This document shows, one piece after another, positions 11,450 through 23,458 of a DNA stretch of 64,000 nt; the first letter of the stretch is position 1, and every line of letters starts with the position of its first letter. Below the pieces are notes generated by a model that saw only the letters and a program-made list of their open reading frames with translations, had not been told where the DNA came from and made no database searches. Origin of the DNA: Lindgomyces ingoldianus (Eukaryota; Ascomycota; Dothideomycetes; Pleosporales; Lindgomycetaceae); the NCBI RefSeq assembly GCF_010093535.1, contig NW_022985193.1, positions 311,591 to 375,590 on the forward strand, written 5' to 3'. The translations under genes were made by a program, and so were the position numbers.

Positions 11450-12463
11450 TTAGACTCCTGCCTTTTCCGGGTCGACATTCAGATTCCAGTCAATCTCAGA
11501 ATCCTTCCCATATCTCTGCACAAGCCATTCGTTGGTTTTGATGAAGTGGTGGCAGTCAAACTAAGCACGGTTAGATTCATAACTGATGAGGAAGCTGCCT
11601 TAAAGCTTACCCATCCTCTACTCGCGCTAAGCGGACTTGGATGGACACTCTTGAGGATCAAGTGCTTCTCCGTGTTAACGCCCTTAACACGATTGGCTGC
11701 TGGTGTACCCCAAGCAAGGAAGACCACTCCATTGGTCCTCACTTTTGCGACCGTGTCAATGACCTTCTGAGTCAATTGCTCCCAGCCCTTGCCCTGATGG
11801 GAGTTGGCTTCACCACGTCGAACGGTAAGAACGGTGTTGATCATCAGCACACCACGCTCAGCCCACGGTGTCAGCAGACCTCCCTTGTTAGGCGGCGCCT
11901 CGAAATCAGGATAGTCCTTCTTCAGCGCGGTATAGATGTTCTTGAGCGAAGGCGGAGCTGGAGTAGGCGGCCGGACAGAGAAGCAGAGTCCATGGGCCTG
12001 GTTAGGGCCATGATACGGATCCTGACCCAGAACTACGGCTTTGACAGTGTTCAGCGGCGTATGGCGCGACCTAAAAAGCAAGCGTCAGCAATTGGCATAC
12101 ATGAATACTATGTATGATGTGAAATACATACCATGAATACACGTCCTTCATTGGAGGGTATACTGTCTTCCCGCTCGCAAGCTCTTTCTTTAAGAAACGC
12201 TTCAATTCTAAGAATTGGGGCGACACTAGGACATCCTTCAAGTGAAGCAGCCAACTCTCATGCAAGGTATCAATCTCCAACTTGAGTAAGTCCTTCTGCT
12301 CATCCGTGAGCTTCTCGACCCAGGCGTCCTTGTCGAATTTAGCGGCAGGCGACGCAGTAGCCGAATTTGGCTTCGGTGCACCAAAGAACGAAGTGATGCT
12401 ACCATTGACTTTTGTTTTTTTAGCGTTAGTGGCGACTTCTGCTGCCTTGCGCTTGAGACTCAT
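11450..12463 (-). CDS. UNG1: Uracil-DNA glycosylase (UDG family 1)
   Basis: Excises uracil from DNA to start base-excision repair in nucleus and mitochondria. Minus-strand exons are 12132-12463, 11611-12070 and 11450-11560, giving 300 residues. The N-terminus MSLKRKAAEV...GSITSFFG carries a basic patch and a PIP-box-like motif. The catalytic water-activating loop GQDPYHG is at residues 126-132 (Asp128). The uracil-binding and minor-groove loop HPSPLSA starts at His254. The second intron interrupts SRGW/FDCHHF and is required to reach the conserved FIKTNEWL end. The ATG at 12463 has a good GCCACGATG context; an upstream in-frame TTG is not needed. All junctions are GT-AG and in frame. Confidence 0.95.
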
Positions 12464-12883
12464 CGTGGCGAACTGCAATTGATCGGGAAGGTTGAATTGA
12501 AAATGAGAGGAGATGCAGAGACCTAGAATTTAAGGGGGTCGTGATCTGCTCAGCACTCTAGGCATCCAGCGCGTGAAGTTCCAAGTTCAGGTGATCCGAC
12601 ACCGCTCGAGCCATTAGGCAGTCTGTGAGGTTCGCGGAAGGAACGCCCACACGTGCGGACGCGTCCGCGCTCCCGTGTTGTCAGATTTCAAGCTCTGACA
12701 TCATGCCTCGACAGGGAAGCAAAACAACACGGAAGGACATCCTTGGTATCCCAACTTGCCATGCAGCAAATCAGCTTGACACAAACCGTTGATCTCTATT
12801 TCTAAATGCTAGAGAGTTACACTGGCAGAAGGCCGTGTGCCTACTTTGCCCTGGCAAATAGCGTCAGAGGGTGAAGAGACGAA

Positions 12884-12890
12884 TATAAAA
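12884..12890 (+). promoter_or_regulatory. TATA box of the con-10-like gene
   Basis: TATAAAA lies 125 bp upstream of the start codon at 13009. It is followed by a CT-rich stretch typical of strongly induced fungal promoters. The neighbouring housekeeping genes lack such a clear TATA box. Confidence 0.6.
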
Positions 12891-13008
12891 GGAGAGGCTT
12901 CTTACTATCCCTCCACCCCCATTCTACTTTCGAATATTCCCAAGCTTCTCTTTTTCAATCAATCAAACACTTCGATTACACTTTCCAGCAAACCATCCTA
13001 CCACAGCA

Positions 13009-13419
13009 ATGGCCAATACCAACCCCCCCAACTTCGCCAACCTTCCTAAGGACGAACTCCGAGAGATTGCTGCTAAAGGTGGCCATGCCTCCCACGGTGG
13101 ACAAGTAGCTGAGGTACCTAGACCGCATTTCCTGTCTGATAGTCCATGCACTTACAGCCACTACAGCCGCAACAACAGGGCCGTCGTTCTGATGGAACGT
13201 TCCTTCCCGGTAGTCAGCTAGCCAAAGACCTTGGGTCCATTGGAGGTCATGTCGCTCACGAACACGCCATCGAGAATGAGGGTAGAAACCCGGATGGTAC
13301 CTTCAAGGTGAGCCCAGATCTGAGTGTTCTGTGGTTGTTCTGACCATCTCCAGGCGGGGACTGCTTTGGCGAAAGAACTTGGCGAGAAGGGTGGCCACGC
13401 CAGCCATGACAATGCCTAA
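13009..13419 (+). CDS. Con-10-like (KGG-motif) stress/conidiation protein
   Basis: Small hydrophilic protein of the conidiation-specific protein 10 family, linked in filamentous fungi to sporulation and stress; its molecular role is unknown. Exons are 13009-13113, 13158-13307 and 13354-13419, giving 106 residues. It repeats a Gly-Gly-His/Ala motif: AAKGGHASHGGQ, GSIGGHVAHEHA and GEKGGHASHDNA, with GRRSDGTFLPGS and GRNPDGTFK in between, matching the bacterial KGG stress repeat. The second acceptor is ambiguous: three CAG triplets (ending 13157, 13166 and 13178) are all in frame and would change the product by three or seven residues. A TATA box lies 125 bp upstream. There are no membrane segments or signal peptide. 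Confidence 0.88.
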
Positions 13420-14861
13420 CTCTCACATGCCCTGACAGATGAGTGAACTAGCACTCCCGATGGCTGCCAGGAATGGGAGTTGCAGATAACGATTTACCGA
13501 CGGAGGGCTGATAGCAAACAAAAATACAAGGATTAAACCCCTCTGAGTGAGACACGTATTCTAGAAATTCATGACTGATGCGGTGACAAAGTGGATTGAT
13601 TTGAAGGTGTATACTTACTGCTGCCGATACCGTCTAAACTCGTTTGCGATGGGTACATTTATGAGCAGTTTGGTGTGGCATGTGTAGTAACGATTAGCCT
13701 ACTGCACAGGACAGGAAGGAAGCGGTCTAAGAAAGGCGCCACACATTTCTAGATAAATATGCAACACTCTTTATAGTTTGGACAGATTCGTGACGTTGCC
13801 GACTTGCTGCATACTAACATTTATAATGCAAGATGACAAGGACCTTATTGTAAGGCAGAAATTAGCACCCTCTAGACAACCACTTGAATTCTAGTAAGAA
13901 CTTTAACACATTAACTACATCCTAGCTATATTCCATAGTTCGCAATACTATACAGTGCCGGTACCGTGTGTTCCACACGACTTTGCCGTGGCCTTGGCGG
14001 TGAGCGCCTACCGTTTCCAGCACAGTGGACAAAGAAGAGGCGAATTTGGCTCATGTTTCGCTTCAGACAGAGATATGCTCACCGATAATCCGGATGGAAT
14101 AAGCAAAGGGGCCGGAAGCCTTCACCCGCCTGCATATAAAGCCCGGGAAGCTCGCAGGAAGCGCTCTGGTGAAGTTTATGCCTTCTCTTTTTTTAAGACC
14201 GCCTACAGAGAGCTAGAAATAGCTGTCATCGCCTGTTCAAAAATCTCTGAGTCAACTGCCAAACCGGCCTGTGACCTGTCTTCGTACGGCCAGGCTCATC
14301 CGGTCCAGAACCAGAGCTTGGGGATCGAACCTCTGCAGCGAGGATGCGAGACAGCGCACCGTCGACAACCCAAAGCCATCGAGGACACGTCAATGAGGCG
14401 CCACTGCGGTTCCAAGACGGAATCTGTCCAATCCTTCTCTCGAGACGCCCTGGTCAGCAGCCACCGCGTCGGGATGAGACAGTCCTGCGCAGGCAATTAC
14501 GCCATCGAGCGACGACGGCATGAACCAAGTGCCGGGAAGGGCGAGCCCTCGACTATTAGGCTCGAGGAGAAATGCAACAGGGGCGGCGAAAGGAGTGCGC
14601 GTGGTGCGCAGGCCCAGGAGGACTGAAGTGCACTTGGTCTTCATGCTGTCGTGGTGCTGGTGATTGCTGGTGGGTAGGCCAAAATTAATAGGCGAAGGAT
14701 CCGCTCTGGGATGGTCGCTGAGTCGTTGATTTGGACTGACCGCCTCCGGATCCCTGGCCTTGGGTGGGAACCACACCACTCGATTACCTTTGCGCTGGGT
14801 TCTGGCTTCTCCAGCTTGTCGCTCCACAGGCCCTTCCTACTCGACTTCTCTTCCCGACAAC
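13420..14861. other. Intergenic region with a long but unsupported open frame
   Basis: About 1.4 kb. A plus-strand frame is open over 13955-14626, but it begins at GTG, has no recognisable motif and lacks coding-like conservation, so it is not called. A minus-strand GGTTCGATCC box near 14322-14333 resembles the B box of a tRNA-type Pol III promoter. It cannot be folded into a cloverleaf. Confidence 0.4.
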
Positions 14862-16424
14862 ATGTCTCTGACCATTCCTGTCCCGCCGCACGACACCAGC
14901 CCGCCGTCGTCAGTCGAAGCGCTGAGTCCACGATCAATAATCGAGCCCGATGTATGTGAGCGCTGCGGCATCACCAGCCTCGGTGTGTCTCCCGCGACAA
15001 CTCAGCTAACTCGCCTCCTACATGTAGTCCGACCCCTCGGACGGACAGGAAAGCTGTGGCACGTTGGTCTCCCTCGCTATCCCGCACCGTAATTGACCTC
15101 GCTCACCGCGCTTCAGGAGCACCAAGTCCGTTAACCAGAGCATCTTCGACTTTGTCCGCGAGAATGGCAGGACCTACCACCGCTACCAGGCTGGATGTAC
15201 GTCTTGTGCTGACTGAACACCTCTAACTGATACCACGTGCTAAATGATGGCTAGCATACATGTTCCCCAACGATTCGGTACCTCTCCCCAATGCCTTGCC
15301 ACCCCGACCCTGTCTCGACAGCTACTCCTGCGCTTTGCCCTGCGACTGACTGCCCACCACTGTAGTACGAGACTGAAAGGCTAGACCTGCAATACGAGAT
15401 CTTAAAGGTTCTGTTCAAAGGCCGCAATTTCTATGCGCCGTTGAAGAACCCAAAGAGGATACTGGATATCGGCACTGGAACGGGCAAGTGGGCTATAGAA
15501 ATGGGTGCGTGGGCGGTCTGAACGTGTTGATAGAACCATACTAACCAGATATAGGCCATTATTTTCCACAGGCTGAAGTAAGTAGCTGTAAGAGTTTACC
15601 CCCCACAGCTTTAACGCGCGCTCAGGTCACGGGAACGGATTTATCTCCTATTCAACCGGAATGGTAAGGAGAGCAAGTATGATTGCATTGAAGCGACGAA
15701 AGCCAGCTGATGAACGCTCAGGGTTCCGAACAACGTCAAGTTTGTTATCGACGACGCAAACGAGGAGGATTGGATGTTGGATCCTCTCGACTACATCCAC
15801 ACCCGCATTTTGGCCGGCTCTTTCGAGGATTTCCGGGAGATCATCGCCAAGTCGTTCCGCAATCTAAAGCCAGGAGGGTGGATGGAATCGCAAGAGTATA
15901 TGCCCACAGTTTACTGCGATGATGGGACCATGAGTCCCGACTATGCCTTTGCAGAATGGACGCAGACCCTCGATAAAGCCGCCATGACACTCGGGCGACC
16001 GCTCCGTACCGCAAATAAGCTAAAGCGCTGGTATGAGCAAGCTGGCTTCGTGGATGTCCATGAGGAAGTCTACAAGCTTCCCATCAACTCGTGGCCAAAG
16101 GATCCCCAATGGAAGATGCTGGGTCGCTTCAACGAGACCAATCTTCTAGATGGCCTGCAGGCATTCAGTCTTCAGCCATTCCAGAAAGGATTGGGTTGGA
16201 CAAAGGACGAGATCGAAGTCTATCTAGTCCATGTTAGAAAGGCCCTCTCAGATCGCAATGTGCATGCGTACCATAAGATGTAAGTACTCCCTCCTACTCA
16301 ATTTCATCAAAGGAATGCACTGGCTAATGGGTTAAGATATGTTGTTTGGGGAAGAAAGCCTGGAGAGGGTGACCTGGGTGTTCCGAGTCCGCCATCATCC
16401 GATCCACCGCCTGCAGAGTCATAA
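14862..16424 (+). CDS. LaeA-like class I SAM-dependent methyltransferase
   Basis: Member of the large fungal family of LaeA/UMTA-type methyltransferases. LaeA itself regulates secondary metabolism; most homologues have unknown substrates. Nine exons fit: 14862-14951, 15028-15062, 15117-15196, 15255-15277, 15366-15504, 15549-15577, 15626-15663, 15722-16279 and 16337-16424, giving 359 residues. The SAM-binding motif I ILDIGTGTGKWAIEM is at about 108-121. Then come FPQAEVTGTDLSPIQPEWVPNN, the D-D-x-x-E-x-D-W box, and the post-motif SFRNLKPGGWMESQE. The end, IYVVWGRKPGEG, is typical. Exon 2 needs a weak GTTGGT donor at 15063 to hold frame, so that junction is tentative. The Ser/Pro-rich first 40 residues are variable, as in relatives. 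Confidence 0.85.
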
Positions 16425-18232
16425 CATGAATTTGTGAATTGTTCGTCCGCTGCAAACAGTTAACGAGTCTCCTTGAAAATTTGGGCATTTCAGCGGTGTA
16501 CAAAAGGCGGCGATTTCGGCGTTGGTCCTTGTTGATTCATACGGCACTTCGACACCTCTCTAGCATCGGCGGAGCTAGGCGTATGTTCCTCACAGATATC
16601 CGTATATGCGACTGGGGCAGGTCTTTTTCGCTGCACACATTGCATCGGGCAGACCTTATGGACTTTCGTTGAAACAGCACTTATATCGAGATGGGGGAGA
16701 GCGCATCGTACATTTCAGAAGAAGGGAGCAACGAGTTGGAAAATGCAAGCGTGGACTTGGATTCAATCTCGTCTTTATTATTAGCACTATTTTACGTTAA
16801 CACCACTCTCGTCTCATTATCTCAAATGCATCTTATTACCTAGCGTGGAATAGGGTAGGGGTATTTCGGGGCAGAAATCTGTGTAGTTCCTGATGACGTT
16901 CTCACTAATTCCATCAGGAGGTCTAATTCAACCTACCCTGGTAATATTCCACGGTAGGTGCAAATATGCTGGAATTGCTTTTCAAACCCGAGTCTTATGG
17001 CGCAGCAATGCCACCTACCTTAACGCCATTTCCGAGACAGCGGACGGTGGGTTTCTTTGCCTTTTCAGGCCGTCTTTTCAATCTGCCGGTAGCGAGTCCC
17101 ACGATCAGATCTCGACATGCACGCTCCGCAGGGTTTTACGACTTCGTGGGACAGAAATGTGTGTTTCCATCAGATAGCGGAATTCTATTCCATCACCGCA
17201 TGAAGAAATTTCTGATTGTAAAGATCCAGATTGCAGCACGTGATGGCGAAGTTGGTGTTGCAGAACTCCTCGGAGGTGTAGTCGGCGCTCATTGGTTGAA
17301 ATTTAAAGGAGAGATAAGGCGATGAAAATCATTCCACACTTGCGACGGGAGCTAAGGTCAAAGTCAAATGACAACGAAGCCAAGGTGCCAGGCACAGGAT
17401 GCAGTGGCAAGGCAAAAATTTCCGCGAAGCTTCTCTTGAAAGTGGTGTAGCGAGGATGCAGATGCACTGCCAGGCCCCTGATTCGGTCATTCATTCATTC
17501 CTGGCTTGGGATCTGCAGGGTGGAGATAACGATTCCTCGAAGCACTGGGCTGACGTTAAACAGCAAAAGATGAAATGCCATGATCAAGGAAAAGGATGTC
17601 AAACCAATTAAGAAGCACGCCGTGAAGGAAGAGATTCGCCCAGTTTATGTGGTCTTCTGCAATCGCGAGAGCTTCTTGCTGTCAAGGCCTAGACAAACTA
17701 CGACTGGCCTTCTGCACTGGAATGGACCCTACCAGGACCGCAGGTAAGACGATCAACAGCCTCTAGGCCCATTCGTCCAATAATCGCGTTTTCGTTTCTC
17801 CCTCCCTTTGATATGGGCTTCAAAAATGCCCCCAGAGTATTCTAAAGGTTCAGATTCAACGCTTGTCTGAGGATGCCAAGTCATATCGCCTCTCACCTTT
17901 CAGCTTCCAAGCATGCTGCGTTCTGCACCCCAACCTCAGCCGCTGTCAATCTCAGAGGCCAGGGGATATATTTTGGGTATGGTCGATGCTGACTCCTGCT
18001 TGCTAGCGTGCCGACTGCTCGTCTTAAGTGGCTCCCTGCTCTGGACCCTAGCCATGGAGGGATTCCGGTTATGAGGGACTTGCCATCCGCTGTATTCTGG
18101 ACGATAGGCATGGCTATTTCAATGAAGATATCGAAAATACGCCCTTGACGACTTCGAGGCAGGGGGCATTCCTCAGTCACCTTTTACTTTTCTTCTTTAT
18201 TACAAGCGCAGCAGAAGCTTTCACCAATTAAG
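16425..18232. other. Intergenic region, nothing recognised
   Basis: About 1.8 kb between the methyltransferase and the nitrate-transporter relic. Open frames on both strands (for example 16893-17177 and 16966-17325) overlap each other and show no domain. No RNA gene or repeat is evident. Confidence 0.4.
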
Positions 18233-19929
18233 ATGTCTCAAGCTTCACTGCTCTGGTAGACACCCCAGGTCAACCCAATTAATAAAAAGGCCCAATCCAT
18301 TCCATTCCTCAACCCCGTTACCAATGTCTACAGTCGCGTATTCTTCTTATCTTGGTGCGGCTTCATGGTTGCTTTCTAATCGTGGTATGGTAAGCCCAAC
18401 TACTAAAATCCTATGACATCGTCTTGCACGCCGCTTATTTCTAACTGCCTCACCCTAACATCGGATCCATGCTAATCTAGATAAACCGCGTTCCCGCCCC
18501 TTCTTGCAGATTTTATCGCAGGGGATCTCCACATGATGCCTTTCCAGGTTGTGAACTCGAATATTATTGCGCTGATGGCTACGCAAGCGAGTCTTAGTGG
18601 TTCATGAGATAGCGGATCTGAATAAATTGTGGATAGGCTGATTGTGAGGCTGATTACTGGACCATATTGTGACCGCTTCGGATCCAAAATCACTTTTGCT
18701 GGATGTCTGCTTGCTGGTGCGGTACCAACCTTCCTTGCAGGAGCTTTGCATAACGTCTCAGGGGAGTGGTAGCCTTGAGCTTAAACTTAATAATTATATT
18801 CATTTATTTTATGTAGGCTTGTATGCTCTACGCTTCGTCATCAGAATCCTTGGTGGAAGCTTCGTCCCTTGTCAAGTATAGACGACTGGTTCCTTCGACA
18901 AAAGTGTCCTCGGGACCGCCAATGCCTTGACTAGAGGGCTTGGTAATCTCGGTGGAGGTATCATCTACTTCCTGATGCCGGCTATCTACAACTCGCTTCG
19001 CCACGGTGGCCTTAGCAAGCATAAGGCCTGGCGTGTTTCCTTCATTGTACCTGGTATCCTTTACCACTTTCGTTGCACTTTGCTTGCTCCTCCCCTGCCC
19101 TGGCACTCCCACTGGGTAAATGAAACGAACGTTTTGCCGCTGCTGAAGAGAACCTTCGTCGACACTCCGCCAATGGTGTAGTCGACACCACTGGCCATAT
19201 CGGCGACGCGCCCACTTCCCCAGAAAAGGCCACCTAATCCGATGGTGAAAAAGACCACGGATGGAAAGACAACGAAGCCCGTACCCCAGACCGAACCATA
19301 CTCGACACGGCTCCCGGCGCAGTTATCACAAAGCCCTCATTCAGCAAAATCACGCGCGCCATGATCTCCCCTAAAGCGATCGTCACTGCCGCATGCTCCT
19401 TATGCACGTTCGGCGCCGAACCCGTCATCAGCTCCATCCTCAGGAACTACTATTCCAAGAACTTCCCCAAGCTCGGGTTCTAACAGACAGGAAACTGGGC
19501 TGCTATGTTTGGTCTGTTGAATGATATCACCCGTCCCCTCGGAGGCTTTCATAAGCAACGTTTTCTGCCAGCGCACCCATTCCATGGGCCAAAAAAGCTG
19601 TCCTCCTCACCTACGACTTCATAACCGGCATCTCCCTCGTCGTTATCGGGGTCCTAGATTCCAAATCCCAAGTCACCATGTTCAGGCTCGTCACCGGAAT
19701 GGGGTTCTTCCTCGAAGGTGGCAACGGTGCCGACTTTGGGCTTGTACCAAATGTGTACCTGTATGCTAATGGAGTTGTGTCTGGGTTCACCAGCGCGAAT
19801 GGGAACTTTGGAGGTATTATTATCGCGATTATTTTTAGGTATAATGGGAAGGATTATAGGAAGTTGTTTTAGATTATTGCGGTTAGTTGGATTAGGCCGA
19901 CCCCTAAAGGGCAGGTTGGGGGGAGGTAG
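18233..19929 (+). pseudogene. Nitrate/nitrite transporter (NrtA/CrnA family, MFS) pseudogene
   Basis: Almost the full length of a fungal nitrate transporter can be followed, but it is broken many times. From the ATG at 18233 the frame reads MSQASLLW then a TAG at 18257, and resumes [16 protein letters not shown]. Further stops are TAA at 18377 (after GFMVAF) and TAG at 18879 (after GGSFVPCQV). Frameshifts and a lost acceptor lie in between. The signature [21 protein letters not shown] is at 18942-19004, and GNFGGIIIAIIFRYNG at 19801-19848. A TAG at 19870 is followed by the conserved WIRPTPKGQVGG end. Several stops fall where homologues carry Trp (QVW, GKW, SLW), as expected from C-to-T changes such as RIP. 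An active copy would import nitrate at the plasma membrane. No nitrate or nitrite reductase gene lies beside it. Confidence 0.9.
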
Positions 19930-22205
19930 ACAGGTGGTTGTTGGGGGAATGTAGAGTTTAGTTTGGTGGTAGGAATGTAGAGTATGATATCACATATCAA
20001 GGAACATGATCAGGGTGGCGATATTTAATTAAATCTCTTGCTAGAATTAAATAGCAATAGAATGTAAATTTCTGTGCTAAGTGGCCATTTGTCAAGTTCA
20101 ATGATAGGTGATAAAATGCAGTCCTGTACGTCCTTGAAGGGTTCCTGTGAAGGCCATTTGGTTGCCAAAATGGTATCTCCCAAACCAGCCATTGTTTTCC
20201 TGATATTTGCGGGAAAATGTAAGCGTTATGGAGAGACTACAGTAGGGCCCGGAACTTAGTGGTTGTTACGAGGGAGAAATTTAATGACGGCTAATACACA
20301 AACTCACTGCATTGAAACAATGTAATATCCGCCCGCTCAGCTCCTATTCCCGTTAATGAAAAGAAGGAATATAAAAACTTTTAGTTCAGCCCCTATTCGT
20401 ATCCTGCCGAATACCGCACACAAAACTAGTCTGAAGATGGTGTCGTGGCCAACGCGTCCGTAACGATCATAAGACTTTAAAAGTGAAGTACAGTCATAAG
20501 ACCACCTTACACTGCATGGATGACCCAACCGTAGCCCGGTAGATTGTAGTATTGATCTGCAGGGAGAAACTCACTAGGAAACTTCAAACCATTCAGATAC
20601 CAGTCAAGATTGAGGATCAGTCGTAGGGGTCATAGGTACGAACGAGACGACCAATATCCAATCAGTATATTGACCATTACCATCAGGCCAGAAGAATGTT
20701 TACTGACGCATGAAAGACGTGGTGGTTTGTACCGAATCTACTACAGTAGCTCGTTCAATTACTCAACTAGTTTTCCGTACCCGACGGTGTTCTTAACGAA
20801 CATGAGTAAGCAGGTTCCACGCATTTTGTATTCTTGACTGAAAGACTGGGTAGGCTTCGATGGTAACGGAATTGCTCATTAATAGGATAGTCTTTCTGAA
20901 AGACTATGTTACAGACGATGCTGATGATCATTCGTAGGCCATTATTGCCCAGGTTATCGAAATAGGTAGATCCTTTAGTATCGAAATGATAGCAGGAACC
21001 ACACTTGAGGTAGCAACTAGTTCCTCTAGTTATGCCTTGCAATCGCTTCAGGGGTGTCTCAAAGCTTAAGCTACGTTGGCGGAGCAGCCTCTTGGCAGCA
21101 TAGCATGTATCCTCTGTTTTGAAGTTAGAGTTCTAGGTTGTAAGAAGGAATTAGCGACGTTAGAGATAATTAGAGAGTCTGCTAGAGCCAAGATACTATT
21201 CTTCGCGAGTTCCGTACCATGGCCATAACAAACAGAGCTAGTAGTAGAGGAAGGAAGGGAGGAGGCCGAGAGCTGTAAGGGCCGTTGGGGGGTGGGCTAG
21301 ATGCTAACTGGACCGAAAGTACAGACGCCCAACCTTCCCTCTACTCATTTTCAAGCCTTTCATTCTCCAGACCCTCCATCGCACGCTGCTGCTATACGGA
21401 AGCATTAAAGATAGCCTCTTTTAAACATCCCAGACGCTTACTGGGAATCCTTGGTGTTCACCAATCTTCCCTAAACTATAGGGAATGAGCATGTCATCGC
21501 CAACATATTCATACGAACTCTCTTAGAGCCATGCCCTTCCATTTTATTTTCCGGAAGAGAATCGTTGATTAGTTCGAGGAAGCTTCTTCTCGATCTTGGT
21601 AAATATCTTGGTTTTGCAGGGTTGAGTGTGGGGTGTCTCTATCAAAACAAATGTAACTACTTACCAAGCACAAAATCTAATCCAGCTACCCCTCTTAGCG
21701 GGATATTTTCCCCTTCCTACTTGCGTTCTCTTCCCGACGCGCTCTTTTCATCATCCTCACATACCCTATAATGATGGCACTGTTCATCCTAACTTCTTAA
21801 TGACATTATCAGCATCTTCTTCACTTCCACTGACGCCAGAATTGAAGTAGCATAATCGTATTAGTCGCTTGTATTTCAAGAATCGTCACAACTTAATTGC
21901 TGGTGGAACATCTAGACTTCTGCAACATCACAAGAAGTATTTTTTCCTTAGAAGCCACAGGTTCCTCCTATCCTGCCTCCCAAGCTCCCAATTCCACATG
22001 TCTCAAACACCGCCCCCAAGTTTTCTGTGGCACCATACCCCTTCTTCGCCGTCAAAAGTAGACATGCAAAGTCTATCTGATTCAAGCCGGCGGCCTTACT
22101 ATCCCAAAATACCTCTCCCTTCTTCCACGCCTCAACAAACCTAATGATTCTATTCTACTAGGTTACGATAAAATTAAGGCCGAAATTTTCTATGTCCTGG
22201 ACTTA
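19930..22205. other. AT-rich gene-dead region
   Basis: About 2.3 kb with only short frames broken by stops. No protein family could be recognised. It lies between two pseudogenes and is probably degenerate DNA, perhaps including old repeats. Confidence 0.4.
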
Positions 22206-22721
22206 GTGTTCCTGATCGAACATAGTCCGACCAAGGAGCATTACATATTTGACCTTGGCATGCGAAAGGGCCTAGAGAATCTCCCACCAATTCTCTTGAA
22301 GTATGCTTTCCCGGACTCCCACTGCGGGCCCAGCAGCCCAGCAGCCAGCAGGTATTCTGAAGAAACATGGCTTTAGACCAACAACCTAAGAAGATGAAAG
22401 CAGTTATATTCTCGCTCCAGCACTTCGACCATTGCGGTGACGGGACAAAGGCCGGATTTACGAATGCCGAACTCTGGGTGGGACCAACCACGTCCACGTA
22501 CGCACGACCTGGGTATCCAGTGGACCCAGAAAGTCCATGCTTGACGGAGACCCTACCCACAGATGACAGTAGAAGGATCGTAGAGGCATTCGCATCTAAT
22601 GCTCTCTTAGAATAGGCTGGAGATAAGAGGGCTGGAAAAGTCGCGCAAGCGAAAGCTCAAGGATCGTATGAAGCTGTGGAGCTTCGCGACTCAGGGGGCA
22701 AGGGATGGTTTGGTTTGGGAG

Positions 22722-22729
22722 GGTTGGAT
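22722..22729. repeat. Left target-site duplication of the hAT-like element
   Basis: GGTTGGAT, identical to the copy at 23451-23458 directly beyond the right inverted repeat. Confidence 0.88.
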
Positions 22730-23450
22730 CAGCGTGACCAACAGGAAGGACTACGATTCGTAGAATACGATACGTTACGATCACGTGCATCGTAGAGTCG
22801 TAGTGAGTCTCTGAGTCGTATCGAATCGTACTTAAGCCTGAAAAGTATATCGTATTACGACTTGTATAGGCTTTTTTTGGTGGTGAGGTTTGAGGTGAGG
22901 CCTGAGGTGAGGTCGTCGGCGTTGTACAGAGCACGCAAGGGCTATAGGCAGTGCAACTAGCAGAGTTTTCTGTATCGCCTCTTAGTATAATTGTATGAAA
23001 AAAACAGTGATAAATCACCTACTTTCGCATTGTCTATCTCATAACCTGTTTAATGTATACAGACCCACTTGGTTGGTGGCTCCAGATTGGTTGTTCACAG
23101 TACCCTACTGTTTTCAAGATAGCCCTTGATTTCCTCTCCATACCAGCTAAGAGGAATCTCCTTAGTGGAGCAACAATTCAAGCGCTACAGCTGCAAAGAA
23201 TTAGCTTTATCGTAGGCTAGTTGCTAGTAAGCTTAGTGAGTTAGTTGATCACATAAAATCCGCCCCATCTAATCGTACTACGAACTGATTCTTGGCAATC
23301 GTATTGTAAGTACAGTGAATTGGTTCGTACCGACTACGACTCGTAGTCCCCTCTGCTCCTCTAGTAATCGTATAATCGTACTAACAAACCGAGTCGTAGG
23401 GCGGTTGAAAACTCCCAGTCGAATCGTATTACTTCCGATTGGTTACGCTG
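22730..23450. mobile_element. Non-autonomous hAT-like transposon (MITE), 721 bp
   Basis: The ends are inverted repeats. The left begins CAGCGTGACCAACAGGAAGG. The reverse complement of the right begins CAGCGTAACCAATCGGAAGT. Both continue to ACGATTCG, with 26 of the first 31 positions identical. Flanking both ends is the perfect 8-bp direct repeat GGTTGGAT (22722-22729 and 23451-23458), the target duplication size of the hAT superfamily. Both subterminal zones (about 22743-22860 and 23270-23435) are packed with TCGTA/TACGA motifs, like the subterminal transposase-binding repeats of hAT elements. No transposase frame is present, so mobility would need an enzyme in trans. It lies in the metallo-beta-lactamase pseudogene. 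Confidence 0.88.
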
Positions 23451-23458
23451 GGTTGGAT
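23451..23458. repeat. Right target-site duplication of the hAT-like element
   Basis: GGTTGGAT, identical to the copy at 22722-22729 on the left side of the element. Confidence 0.88.

Noticed and set aside
14296..14400. tRNA-like sequence on the minus strand, with GGTTCGATCC (B box) and an upstream TGGCTTTGGG (A-box-like).
   Set aside because: The T arm would pair only two bases and the acceptor ends do not match, so no cloverleaf forms. It may be chance or a very old tRNA-derived relic.
13955..14626. A 223-residue open frame on the plus strand.
   Set aside because: It starts at GTG, has no recognisable motif or splice context, and overlaps frames on the other strand. GC-rich composition explains the openness.
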